Shown here one piece after another: positions 32,296-43,857 of a stretch of DNA of 64,000 bases; position 1 is the first letter of the stretch, and each line of letters starts with the position of its first letter. Source of the stretch: Mycogone perniciosa (Eukaryota > Ascomycota > Sordariomycetes > Hypocreales > Hypocreaceae); the NCBI GenBank assembly GCA_025331125.1, contig JAOALB010000167.1, positions 48,355 to 112,354 on the forward strand. Reading direction: 5' to 3'. The position numbers and the translations under genes were made by a program. The notes under the pieces are model-generated. The model searched no databases and was not told the origin of the DNA. It saw only the letters and a list, made by a program, of their open reading frames with translations.

Positions 32296-35243
32296 CTACA
32301 TGACACAGCACCCTGCCTCTAGATCCTCGGCATCAGGTCCTTGAGCGACTGACTTCTTTAGCGTTTCAAGCTCCGTGTCCAAATCCTCCCAGTAGATATG
32401 GTGCATAAATCCACCTCTATGCTTCTCAAATACTTCCGCCATGATTTTCACGCATTCTTCATCCTCGCCCATCAAACCCTGGATCGTGATGCCAATCCTC
32501 TTGTCAAAAGGGAAATCCGGGTCTTCATACACAGTCATATAAGACGCATTTCTACGGCGCGCAAGCTGCTCTTCCATATCCTGGAAGATCATCATCATAC
32601 GCGCCGTCACCCACACAAAGTTGAGACTTGAGATGGGTCTGACACCGGCAACGTCGTTGAGGATATCCGTCTTGAGGAATCCTAGCATGGTGCTTCCCGA
32701 TACGTCGTCGTCATCATCATCCTCATTGCGAGCAGCCTTCGCTCTTCTGGATGGCTTGTTGAGTCCGTCCAAGTCAGACACTGGCGCTGAGCGATAGCCT
32801 TCGAGATTGGGCATCACTGGAATCGTAAGAGGTTTTGTCATCTTCAAATTTGCAGTCATCTCCAAGATATCTTCTTCTGGGACGCCTGATGCGAGCGCCC
32901 TCTTGACCAAATCTGTTTTTTCTAGTCCCCAGTCGTCAGTTGCTGGGTTATAAACGAATTTCACCTGACTGAGACGGAGCATCCCCAGAAGCGACCACGG
33001 CTCAATTTCGCTTTCAGGAATGCGATCTAGGTCCCAGTTCGCCTCCCGATACAGCAGAAGATTCGACTTTTGCTTAAAGAAGACGTTTGCTTTCACATCC
33101 ATAAGGCCATGGATATCAGCAGCCCTTGAAGCAGACCGAATTTCTGCTCGAAGTTTGCTACTGTAAGAGTGACTCTCCTTGGTGCGCTTTGTGAAAGCGG
33201 TGACGAAGTCGCTGGTGGGAACTTGTTTGCCAAAGAAAGAAGTCTGAAATAGCTCTTCTAAAGAGCCATACAATCCGATTGGTCGAGAGAGGTAATTTCT
33301 TTTCACAAGCATGTTGTGCAGGTGAACGATCAACATGGGTTCCCGCATCCTCTCCCACATTTTCATGCTGTAACGATAGGCTATTTCAAGAGCTTCCATC
33401 AATCCGACACCGCAAAGGTAAGGGGAATACTCCCATAAGCCATTGGCACTTGTGTTTGAGAACCGGGAGGGGGGAATATTCGTCAGGCCGTACATGTACT
33501 TGCTCTCCCCAAGCCAGTCCCTAAAATCATCGGATATCATCTCCAGCAGCATGAAAGTATCCTTGTGAAATTCGAATTTTCCACTCTTGATCTCGTATTC
33601 TGATATAGTTGTTTAAGGACGTACACGCCTTGCAGGTATCCGGAACCAACTCTCTTGCACTCTCGGTCCAAGAACATATCCACATCACGTCGTGGCCGAA
33701 ACCCCGGTGCCGGCTCTCTCAGGACGTGGCCCCTGAGTCCGCTTATGGACCATCCGCGAGAAATGGTCAGTGAGTCGATGATGCATTGAAGCTGGAACAC
33801 AAGATGCGGCTGTATTTTGCGGCGGATATCGGTGCCTGGTTTTTGCATGGCGAGTGTCGTGACCTCTCCCGCAAATTCATTCAGGCCAAAGAGCCGACGA
33901 TGTTCAGCCCATGGGCCGCTGGGGGACCAATCAACCCTCTCATAAAGGTGCTTTTCGCCCTTCATTGTATTCCTTTGAACGACGATTGAGGAGAATACAT
34001 TGACCAGGTCATACAGCCAATTTATGGTATACGACCGTCTCCATTTTAGTCTCTCCTCTTTGGTAGCTTTCTGGAGATTGAATTTGGGATCCCAGTTACC
34101 AATTTCAGCAAGCATGCGCTTCGTAGGCTTACCACTGCGAGACTTTTGGAAGTCCTGCGCAAAGTCAACAAGGTGTTGATACGTGTGTATCAAAAATTGT
34201 TCCTTCACATCCATTGCAGTTCCCTCGAGCTCGGAGGCGGAACCCGGCGTCAGGATATAGCGAGCGATTTGGAAATTTCCCTGGATCTTATCAGGGTCAC
34301 CACGGGTGAGAGTCTTCATGACAGTCTCATAGGAGTCGTGGCCTGGGAAATCAAAAAAGATGGTGGCTTCGGATTGTTTGATCATTGCAACGGCGATGTT
34401 GGCGAGAACACCAGCCACAGAGCTGTTGAGATTATCGTATGCGACTTCGCGCCACATTGACTGGAGAAAGTTTCGAAGACCAATCCACTCCTTAGCTAAT
34501 GCATACGTAGCCATGAGGTACTCAGTAATAATGCCAGTGTCGTCCTCAATAATGCGATAGCTCTCCAACGGCACGTCATCAATGGTTTGCTCCTTCTTAG
34601 GCACCGGCTTGCGCTTTGGCTTCGTCTTCTTTCCTTTTCCTTTCTTTCCTTTGCCTTTGGGAGCTCGTTTCTGGCGCTTCTGGGCAGCCTGGGTAGGCTT
34701 CGAGTCCTGGTCAGACTCTTCATCAGAGTCCTCAGCATCCTCCTCATTCTCTACATCTGTGCCCAAGTTCAGAGCAGAAAACTTGTTACTGAAAACGACA
34801 TGATCCACGTCCTCGTCGGCTCTGTCCGGCTCTGTGTTGCCGGTCTGCTGTACCGACGACCAGGCCTCACCACCCAGAATCTCAAAGGCTTTGGTGAGAG
34901 TATCAATGAAGAACTTGTGGGAGGCATTGCTCTTCTGTAGGTCCTCATCTGGGTTCAAGGACGCAAGTTGCTGGAATTGTGCGTAGTGCTCAGACCGCAG
35001 CTTGATTACCGATCGAAACAACTTGTAAATGACGGACGGGACTTTGTCGAGATTCTTGACAATCAGCTCAGACATGGGAACAAGGCCCGATACTGGAACC
35101 TGGCCGGTGGCATTGAGCTCCAAGGCAGGGTTATTGCCCGAAGCTGCCAATGACTTGATGACAGCATTTGAGGCTCTGACCATCCAGTATAACAAGCGTT
35201 GGGTGTCTTGTTTGTACACCTGGTACGAATTGTGCAGCTTCAT
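32296..35243 (-). CDS. DUF6604-containing large hypothetical protein
   Basis: Two exons by frame: the upstream frame covers 35243 to about 33640 and the downstream one about 33590 to 32296, roughly 970 residues together. The N-terminus LHNSYQVYKQDTQRLLYWMVRASN is the start of the DUF6604 domain (to about 270), known only from filamentous fungi, function unknown. A basic tract of Lys/Gly (about 195-220: KGKGKKGKGKKTKPK) may be a nuclear signal; an acidic patch precedes it. The rest is helical. The junction needs a short intron; phase-compatible choices are 41 bp (gtacgt...aagag) or 47 bp (gttccg...tatcag), and I cannot choose between them. A frameshift instead of an intron is not excluded. I do not recognise the C-terminal part. 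Confidence 0.75.
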
Positions 35244-35942
35244 TGAGTTTAGGAATGGGGCCCGAGGGCCCGAGGGACAGAAAGGGCAATGTCGTGTTTC
35301 AATTGCTAAATAATAAGTGAAGCGTGGAAGAAGCGGAGGTTCACAGACACGTTCTCCAAGTGGTGTGTGTGGTTGGGGAAAGATTAATGAGGCGTGGCGG
35401 CGACAGAATTTGTGGCGTTGCGCTCAAATGTACCGAGTACTTCGTACCTCTGGTATGTGTGTGTAAGACTGACAAAAAAGGAACAGCCTTTATCTTCAAC
35501 GGTCAATTCAGTTCCGTTCAGTTCATATTATTCAGGGAGTTCAATCAAGGCTTACCTACCCCTATTCCAACACTTATATACGACGCCAAATCGTCCAGTG
35601 CCTAATAATTGCCTAACAATAACGCCCCCGTTAATGGTGGGACTACGGAACATTAGCTCCTGATAGCTCTATATTACGGAGTACTCCGTACTTTGTACTT
35701 TCAACACCAATGAAATGTACTGCTCAAAGCTGTGGCTTCATCCGACTGTGCCACATCATCCGGGTGCGCCACATCCCACCTCCAGAGCCCCGCGACGATC
35801 CAACCCCCCCATAGCCTCCAACACCTCAAACACGACTCCAACTCTCCGTCTCCAAGCCAAATCACGAGCCTTCTCTCCTCTCCTCTCCCTCTCCCGTATC
35901 GAGAAATAGCACACGCTCTTCTCTCATAATATCTCTGCCATC
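35244..35942. promoter_or_regulatory. Divergent promoter DUF6604 / UBC7 with palindromes
   Basis: 699 bp between divergent genes. Contains taccgagtacttcgta (about 35431-35446) and a perfect 16-bp palindrome at 35675-35690. CT- and CA-rich sequence precedes the UBC7 start. Confidence 0.45.
35675..35690. repeat. Perfect palindrome tacggagtactccgta
   Basis: Both orientations of the dispersed 9-mer fused into one palindrome, about 250 bp upstream of UBC7. Confidence 0.65.
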
Positions 35943-36525
35943 ATGGCCCAATCTACAGCCCATCGCCGGCTCCTCCAAGAATACCGCGCCCTGACCAACA
36001 ACCCCCCCGAGGGCATCACTGCCGGCCCCGTCTCCGAAGACGACCTCCTCCACTGGGAATGTCTCATCCAAGGCCCCGAAGGCACGCCCTTTGAAGGCGG
36101 TGTCTTCCCTGCCGAGCTCAAGTTCCCAAAGGACTATCCTCTCGCCCCACCAACCATGAAGTTCCTCGCCGAGGTGTGGCATCCGAATGGTACTTACTTC
36201 TTTAGTTTACACTACCCTCTCTCTCTGTGTATTTCTTACGATTTGGGCCAGAAGACTAAGTGTTCTTGCAGTCTATCCCAGTGGCCTCGTCTGCATCTCT
36301 ATCCTCCACCCCCCTGGTGATGATCCCAACCACTACGAGCACGCCTCTGAGCGCTGGTCGCCGATCCAATCCGTCGAAAAGATCCTCATCTCCGTCATGA
36401 GCATGCTCGCTGAGCCCAATGACGAAAGCCCCGCAAATGTCGAGGCCGCCAAGATGTGGCGCGAGTGTCGCGATGAGTACGAGAGGGTGGTCCGCACCAG
36501 CGTCAGGCGCATGCTCGGACTGTGA
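35943..36525 (+). CDS. UBC7: Ubiquitin-conjugating enzyme E2, Ubc7/UBE2G2 type
   Basis: Exons 35943-36189 and 36272-36525 (82 bp intron, phases agree), 166 residues, the normal Ubc7 length. The UBC fold is complete: LLQEYRALTNNPPEGITAGP, the HPN-like WHPN, and the catalytic Cys in GLVCISILHPPGDDP, followed by the 13-residue acidic loop (DDPNHYEHASERW) typical of the Ubc7/G2 class rather than Ubc4. This E2 serves ER-associated degradation with Hrd1 and Doa10 ligases and is recruited by a Cue1-type partner (not in this window). It fits functionally with glucosidase II (7.6-10.6 kb), but the two are not neighbours. Start ATG has A at -3. Confidence 0.95.
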
Positions 36526-36725
36526 GAGTGTGTGTCACATTGTTCTTATTTACACCAAACACTGGAGTATGGAGTCAGGTCTGCATTTTGGCTGGTTAGA
36601 ACTCCATGATTGGGCATAGCATGGCGCATGGCTAGGGAATACAAAAATATGCAAAACATTTATTCATCAAATCTATCGTCGTCGTCGGGCGAACCAACTC
36701 GCCTTGTCTCATGACATCATAGCCC

Positions 36726-39479
36726 TCATAATCCGTTCTCTGCCTTGAACTTATCCCAACTCTCATTCAGGGTGCTGAACACGAGCCCAGCAATGAGCCG
36801 GACCTCTGTATTTGCGTCTTGGGGAATCTACTTCATAGTCAGTAAATCGGCCGTCTTTCTCCCAGTGTAAAATGAATAGCTTACCTTGTCAGGATGCGTC
36901 TTCGCAATTGCCTTCATGTACGAAATCTTGACCTTGTTCGCCACGAGAAGCTCATGTAACCCTACCTTCTTCCACCCACTGTTCTCCCAAAGTACGTTAT
37001 CTAAGCTAGCCAGCAAGGCTCGCAGATTATCTCTCTTCCCGTCTCGCCAGGCCGACACCTTCGCATCCACCTTGTCTGCCAAGGCGAACTTCTCGTCGTC
37101 TTCCTTCGCAGCTGCTTCATTCGCCTGACGTAGCCTAGTGACGGCTTCTGAACTTTTCTGTGGCGCCAGGCTCGCTGCTGCAGACGGGGGTGGCCGAGGT
37201 TTCGCTGCAGGTCTTGGAGCAGGTTTGGGCTTGGGAGCCAGGGCAGCCTGACAGCGTTGGCGACCCTTGACTGCTGTAGCTCCACCAACACCGGCTTCGA
37301 CACACTGCTGCCATACAGTCCCGGCCTCTACCCATTTCTCCATCTGCTCCAAGGCTTCAGCTTTCCTGCTTAAAGCCTTGCCATAGAGGTCCTTCATATC
37401 CCGGTTTTCATCTTGGCCATTCTCGTTCTTTACGGTGATAGTTTCGCCTTGTCCATTTCCGGGTCCAATAATTTTCAGCGCCTCGTCTGCATCTGACGCA
37501 GCTTGCTTTGGCTCTCCGGTCTTAAGCGCCGTCAGGGCACGATTTGTGAGCAGGAGGATCATAAGAGGGTGAGTAGGGGGAACAGATGATAAGGAAGACG
37601 TGTAGGATGAGTGGGCCGAAGCATAGTCGCCTCGCTTAAAGTGCGCAGTGCCTTGCAGTCTATGTGTTGTTGAAGTCTGCAGGGCTTGAGGACTAATTGG
37701 GGGTATTTGACGGGTAGGCTTGGGAGGCTTGGGGGTAACCTGCCGTGGAGGTGGTGGTGTCGCTTGAGGTCGGCTTGAAGGAGTGGGAGTCTGGCGCTGG
37801 GAAGTTGGTTTTGGGGCGAGCTGTGATGGTCTGGGGGCATCTGAACCGAGAAGAAGGTCTGGTTCTGGTTCAAGTTTCTTTGGCTCCGGAGCAGGGGTGA
37901 CCTTCTTCCTTCTGCTAGCGCTGACATAGCTGGAGAAACTGTCGTCCTCATTTACTGCAAGCTTGTTGAGTCTCGATCTTGGGTCGGGCACCATAGGAGG
38001 TGGTGCAGACTGCTGCTGCCATCGTGGGGCAGGGCTGTTTCGGCCTTGGCTTCCCAATGATTGTGCTGGCGATGGTCCCCGGGGGGCATGCAATTCGGTC
38101 CTCGGGTCTACAGGTCGTCGATTCTCGTGCCGTGCTGGTGGCGGCCTGCTACCAGATTCTAGCATAAGCGCCTCATCCGTGACATCAGAGCTGGGCTGCT
38201 TTGGCCTTGGATGCGCTCGTGTTTGTTGGGCATCACGCATCCACTTTGGTTGACTTGGATCTCCTCCCTCTTGTTGAAACTCGGCAACTGCTTGTTGGAC
38301 CTTCTTCTGACTGGTCTTCCATAATGAGTTTGCAGACTTGAACAAGCTACTGCCCATTGCAGCCGCTGACTTGGCCAAATCATTGTCGCTCCTGGCAGGG
38401 GATCGACTGTCGTTTCTTTGGGACTGACTTCCAGTGGCAGGAGAGCTTCTACCTTGAGAGGTTCTCGCCTGTGATGTCTCCTTGGATTTCCTGTGAGTTT
38501 CATCCAAAAGCCAGTTAGCCGCCGCTTGAGCATTAAATCCTGATCCACTCTCTACCAACCCCCGCCTAGCCTGCTCGGGAGTAAATCCGTAATCGACAAG
38601 TTGTGCAACAGCCTTGTCGAAAGGGTCTTTATTCACCCTAGGCACTCGCTCCAGATTCCTCTCCATGGGTTCGTCATCGGAGGAGGAACTCGAGTCATCC
38701 TCGATGGGTTTGCCGGGCTCAGGTCGTGACACTTGCCGCGATACTTGTTGCTTTGCTACTTGCTCTCTCCGGACTTCATCTACCGGCCGCGCGAGGTCTC
38801 CCAAGAAGTCGTCATCATCAGCAATTGTGGCAGCCCCTTTGCCAGTTCCAGCTGAAGCGCTGGGCTTCATGTCATTCAACCCAAACGGGTCGTCATCCTC
38901 TACTCCAAAGCTGCCTCCGCCATTGGAATTTGTCGTTGATCCCCATGCCATCGGGTTGCTCAAGTCGAGTTTGCTCTTATCCGGTGCCGGTGGGGGGTAG
39001 TAACTTGAATTGTCTACCTTGGTATCCCTATTGAATGCTGCAAAGAGGTCGTCATCGTTGTTCGTTCCATTGGCAGCGGCGGGCTTCTGTGGCGCCGGAC
39101 TGGGCGTGAACCCTCGAGAGCCGAGAGTATCCCACTGTTGGCCATTCCCAAACTGTGACTCTGCAAGCTTTCTCTTCTCCTCCTCCTTCTTCCTCTTCTC
39201 GGCCTCAAGTTGCGCCTGTCTCTCTGCGAGGGACAAGTTCTGGGTAGCCTTTGGTAAGCCAAAGTTCATCAAGTTGCTGAAACTATCCTGCGATGGCTTC
39301 GCCGGCGCTGGCTTGGGCAGGCCCCCATTCGATCCCTGGGCCGAAAGCGGCGTGCTCTGGGCAGAGCCAAATGGCGATGGCGATGGTCGGAGCGAGGGAT
39401 AGGAAGGGTTCACGGCAGGAGGCTTGGGCTGGCTGCCCGCCGGTTTCGAGGACCAATCAAGGCCCGTGAGGTCATCCAT
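36726..39479 (-). CDS. SWA2: Auxilin-like J-domain protein (Swa2 type)
   Basis: Exons 36885-39479 and 36726-36827 (57 bp intron between HPDK and IPQD), 898 residues. Order: a disordered Pro/Ser-rich N-terminus with DLTGLDW, DPFG and similar clathrin/adaptor-type short motifs; a UBA domain at about 283-325 (FDKAVAQLVDYGFTPEQARRGL); a long Pro/Gln-rich linker; a TPR region at about 605-690 (FKRGDYASAHSSYTSSL); and a C-terminal J domain (about 835-898) with the HPD triad immediately before the intron and the last helix VFSTLNESWDKFKAE in exon 2. Domain order matches yeast Swa2, which recruits Hsp70 to uncoat clathrin vesicles. If the terminal intron is missed, the J domain is cut off after HPDK. 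Confidence 0.93.
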
Positions 39480-40099
39480 GATATATGCAGCGTCGCCAGC
39501 CGGAAATCGTCACTCAGGAATAGGTGATTTTCATGACATTGCGTTCTCGTCGCAGTTAGCTGGAGCTTCGGAGGGGAGTGTTAGAGGTCGAAGCCGATAG
39601 TGCACCGCCATGACAGGGGTACTTATTCGTGACACGACTGTTGTGGCTGCGCCAATTAGCTTAAGGACAAGATCGGTGGCTGCTGTCAGGTCACATGACA
39701 CTGGATTGTTGAAGCAATTAGAGTTGTATTGGACTTGTGAATAATCTGTTAGTTGACAGAGTCAGTGCTTTGCCTATTAATTGGTCCTGAAATGTCTGAA
39801 ATTTGTCCATTCGCTTGGGAACCTCGTATTGATTGGGATTGCTAGAACAACTCCCCTGTTGAGTGCCAAAGCTACTGCTCTGACACTTCCCCAGAGGATC
39901 AACCAAAGCCTATATATATACATATACACGCACAAATTAGGAGGATAATATTAATACGAAAAGGGACAAAAAAAGGATGCAAGAACTGAATTTCATCAAT
40001 ATCAACCAAATATTATTCGTCTTCTCGACCACTCAAGGTTTCCCTGATGTTCCTGCTTTTGCTATAGGGTAGGTAAAATGAACAGGAAAGAAAAAAAGA
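39480..40099. other. Intergenic region before tRNA-Glu
   Basis: 620 bp with the auxilin promoter and the 3' flank of the tRNA. AT-rich patch with tatatatatacatatacacg near 39911-39930. No gene. Confidence 0.4.
40091..40097 (-). terminator. Pol III terminator of tRNA-Glu
   Basis: On the minus strand a run of seven T (plus-strand A at 40091-40097) starts two bases after the discriminator base, an ideal RNA polymerase III stop. Confidence 0.75.
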
Positions 40100-40182
40100 T
40101 TCCGGCGCCGGGAGTCGAACCCGGATCGCTGCGGTCCTTCACTAGTGAAAGCGCAGTATGCTAGCCACTACACCACGTCGGA
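40100..40182 (-). tRNA. tRNA-Glu (TTC) with an 11-nt intron
   Basis: Minus-strand cloverleaf: acceptor TCCGACG/CGCCGGA, D arm GTGTAGTGGCTAGCAT, anticodon stem CTGCG/CGCAG enclosing C-T-TTC-A, an 11-nt intron (plus 40135-40145) after position 37, T arm CCGGG-TTCGACT-CCCGG, discriminator A. Mature length 72 nt. The acceptor stem has one A-C mismatch (pair 5:68), unlike the fully paired fungal consensus, so this copy may be slightly impaired or a diverged family member. The B box GTTCGACTC is intact. Confidence 0.88.
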
Positions 40183-43100
40183 TGTCTATTTGTTGCGTGG
40201 GGGCAAACCTTCCTATGCCCATTATGAGCCTTTTCCGATGGTGATTTGCACCTTTGAATTACGGATTGATGGTGGGTGGTCATCTTCATCGCGACCCTTT
40301 CCCCACTATCAACCCTTATTGGCAGGCTTACTCGCAGTAGTTGAATTACAGGTACGGAGTAGGTGAGTCCTAATGGGAAGATACTGTTACACTGTGTGGC
40401 AGGGGTATTGCTAGTTGTAAACCTTTGTGCTGGTTGAAGCTACAGTACGATAAGTCCTCGTACTACAATGAATATAGGAGCAGCGCATTTTGTTGCACCG
40501 AACAATTCCCGAGGACGAGACAATCGTCGGAAAGGTAAGATGATCTCGTGATACAATGGGTCAAGACAAACGCGCTGTGAAACGGGAGGTCTAAGTCGTC
40601 GGGCCTATCGGTTCTGTCGTGTGCTGTGTATACTCGCGATATGGAGCTGTTCACGGCATATACGATTTTGTAACAGGCATGAACAAACGTCCCCATTGGA
40701 ACCTGAATATACGGATCACAACGTCGTTTTATTTGTCGAGGGCAAACATCCTTTGTGAAAGTGCAAACAATCTACGGAATAGCTGTAGGTGACAAAGATG
40801 TCAGCGCGTGTGATGGCTGGATGGGGGCCAACCTTAAGTCGCCAGAAACACCTCAACAGTGCTTCGTAGTTGGCAAGTTGTAGAAAAACACTACCAAGAC
40901 AAGGGTTACCTGGTCCTCATGGATCTTGAATCTCATAGCCTTGTGAGAGCTAGCCAGGGGCTTCTTCTTTGGGGAGTCCCTGCGGCATTTCATTGGCTAG
41001 CGCGTTTGCTGAAACCCGTTTCAAGCCATTCAGGGCATGATAGATGCCCCTCCATTTTATTTTCTGCTAGGGTGATGATATGATGATGATGCCTCTTTAC
41101 CCAGGCTAGAATTGGGGCGGGCAAACAAATTACCGCTAATCGAAATCTAGAAGCCGTGGGAAAATATAAATAAAATTACCAAGGCACACAGCATCTCGCT
41201 TTCTGGCGCGATTTTTACTATCTTCGTACGAGTACTGCAGCGAGCGCAGTTTTACTGCTGACTACTCCTGGGGGGCCAATTGAGGTGGAGGTGCGACATG
41301 CTTCACCCAACACCATTTGCGTCATACAAACTAGGGTGCGTTCCACCAGTTCGGAGTGAACGAAGCAACAGTCAGCAGTGTAGAGTCTAACCCAGGAACG
41401 AGATTGGTGGCAATTAAAGTAACAGGCGCAAGTCGCAGACGCGCAGAATCTGAATAATACGGAGTATTACTGGGTAGAGGCTCTTTGTAATACTGTCTCT
41501 CTGAGTGTTTTCAGCCTCTACGAGTAGAGAATGCTACGAGTACTCCGTACACCGCGCACCAATAGGTCGTACAGTTATAGGATAAAGCAGATGCCGAGGA
41601 GTCACTATGCTATAGAATCTCAATCTTAATACTACACCGTAATTTAGTAGTACTATTTCCCCTCTTCACCCTTTAGAGTGGTCCCTGAAAGTTACTCAAT
41701 ATCGTTGTCATGCGACACAGCCAAACCAACAAATGCCCCTGGCGGCACACCAACCCCTGCTCCGGCGCCATGTCTCTTAATAGCCACGACCTCCATGCCA
41801 ATTAATCGCGGGGAGCGCTCCAATCTATCCCTTCACACACCCCCTGATGCCAGATCTTAGTATTCACAAATGCCGGTGTGAAATTCTTCATCCACCGGTC
41901 CTGCTTGACATTCACTAGAGACACCCTCCTCTGAGCTCTCTTCAATGCGACCCTGTCACAGACTCGATGTTGTAGAGCGTTATGTCTTCAAACCAGATGC
42001 CGACCTGGGTAACTCGCTCGTCTCGCGATGAAATGCCTGTTGGTCATTTTTGGGCCCTCCGTGTAATGCGCCTTCAGGTGCCCATGTCCATCCACACCCC
42101 TTCTCCGGGAAATATTCAAAGATGTGCCTCAATGTGCTGATAGTCTGGGAATCTGGCGGCCCTAATATTGAGTCGCCCTATTCTGCGGTGCCAGAGCTAT
42201 TCTCCACGCATGCCCCCCAGGGTCCCGTTCTCATCTTCTTTCCCCTTCTTCCGTACGCGCAGGCCTGCCGTTCATTTATCCCTTGTCTGCTTATCTCCCT
42301 TTCCTTCTCAACGTTTTGTCCCTCGCTTGTTGCTGGACTTCTTTTCACTCTCTTGTCGCTCTTCGTATCACTTGAATGCGCGCTTGTCGCTGACATTCCC
42401 ACGTTCCTTACCGTTCCATTTCGGCCGACCCGAGCACATTCCTTCTACTCCATTGTTGTATACATTCCTTTGAATTGCTGGGACCATCAGTATTCGCTTC
42501 ATTCGTGGTCGCCATTGTCCGTTTGACGGGTTGACCATTCTCTTACACCCCGGTCGTGGATCCGTCACCATTGTCATTCTTACAAACGATTGCGACGAAG
42601 GGTCCAATAGAAGGATAGAAGGACTTGCGCAACGAATTGCACTACCTTAAACTTGGACGGGATTATCGAGGTATCACGACCTTTCCGCCGTCCAACTCTG
42701 CGATCGACATTCATCGGCCCGTTTAAGCCGTCTCAGAGAGCGCAAGCGTTGGGCTGTTGCCCTAGACCATCACTTGACTGGTCGACCAAGAACCAACTAA
42801 CGAGAAGAGCCATTTGGTCTTCTCTCAGAAACACATGAGGCTGCATGTGAAGGTGGAGGACTTGTGTTGAACAACTTTGTGATTGTCACCAAGACACGTG
42901 GAAGCACATTGAGAGCCATCATTCGACAACTAGACCGACCTCACCACCGACAATTCCAAATTTCGATTCAAGCTCCTTTACGCCACCAACCACTCATCAA
43001 CGCGTGTCGATACGCGTAGCAAGAGGTGGCGGTGCCTGACGTAGAGACTGGGCCTTGCACTGGAATCTCGAGTCTCAGGACAGCTTTGCGGGGCTGGACA

Positions 43101-43857
43101 GGCTAGAGGTGTTGCATCTCATGAAGGATAAAGGTTCAACAGTTGGTTCAAAGTATTTGTGTTTTTGAAGAGAGTAAAACAAACCTGGTGTTGCCCTTTC
43201 ACATCGAACTTACAGCTTCTCAAATCTTGTCGGATTCTGACGACCGCAACGTCACTTTGGTAAGTCATCTCAACAAACCTCCTTACACTTTACGGCCCCT
43301 TTTTTGAGAGCAAAGAGCACAACACGCGCGTACGAAGACGTCTGGTCTGCAGCCTCCCTCTGTCCAGCGCAACATATCACACTGAAGCGATTGGCCCCGC
43401 GAGGCATCTGCCGCTCGAGAGAGGAAATTGGCAGATTACACGAACTGAGTGCTTTCTTGTCCCTTTTTGCGAACGTGTGGACAGAAGGGCTGGCAGTCAG
43501 TCATGGGCCATAAAGCCGGGGTAGCAGCTGGTTTGTCGGTCTGTCTGCCAGTTGCCTGAGATTGGAGCCCTCGTGCTTGCTTGTGGAAGCCAGACTTTGT
43601 GGAAACCACCTGCCTCTCCTTTCTGCCACATGCTTCCTCCCTTTTCCAGACCCTCATTTTCTTCTTCTTTTCCTCTTTATTCTTCTTCTCCGCAATACAC
43701 TCGTTTTTCATCAGAGTCTCTCGAGAAACATCACCGCTGACACTCTCGTTCTTTCAGATAGCCTCGTTGCGCCGCCCACTCCTTCTAACAAAACAAAACA
43801 CTTATCCATCAGTCGTGCCTGGTGTAACGCTTTGAGCTTGGATACATTACTATCACA
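40183..43857. other. 3.7 kb gene-free region, possible long leader of the DUF1996 gene
   Basis: No ORF has codon bias or a recognisable product; the longest (42050-42526) is a pyrimidine-rich, Ser/Pro/Phe-rich frame. TACGGAGTA-type copies lie at 40353-40361, 41458-41466 and 41541-41549. From about 42.2 kb the plus strand becomes CT-rich, peaking at 43615-43700 (cttcttcttttcctctttattcttcttctcc), as in long 5' leaders of strongly expressed fungal genes. A non-coding RNA cannot be excluded. Confidence 0.5.

Noticed and set aside
42050..42526. 158-codon Ser/Pro/Phe-rich frame
   Set aside because: Composition follows the CT-rich strand; no motif or start context.
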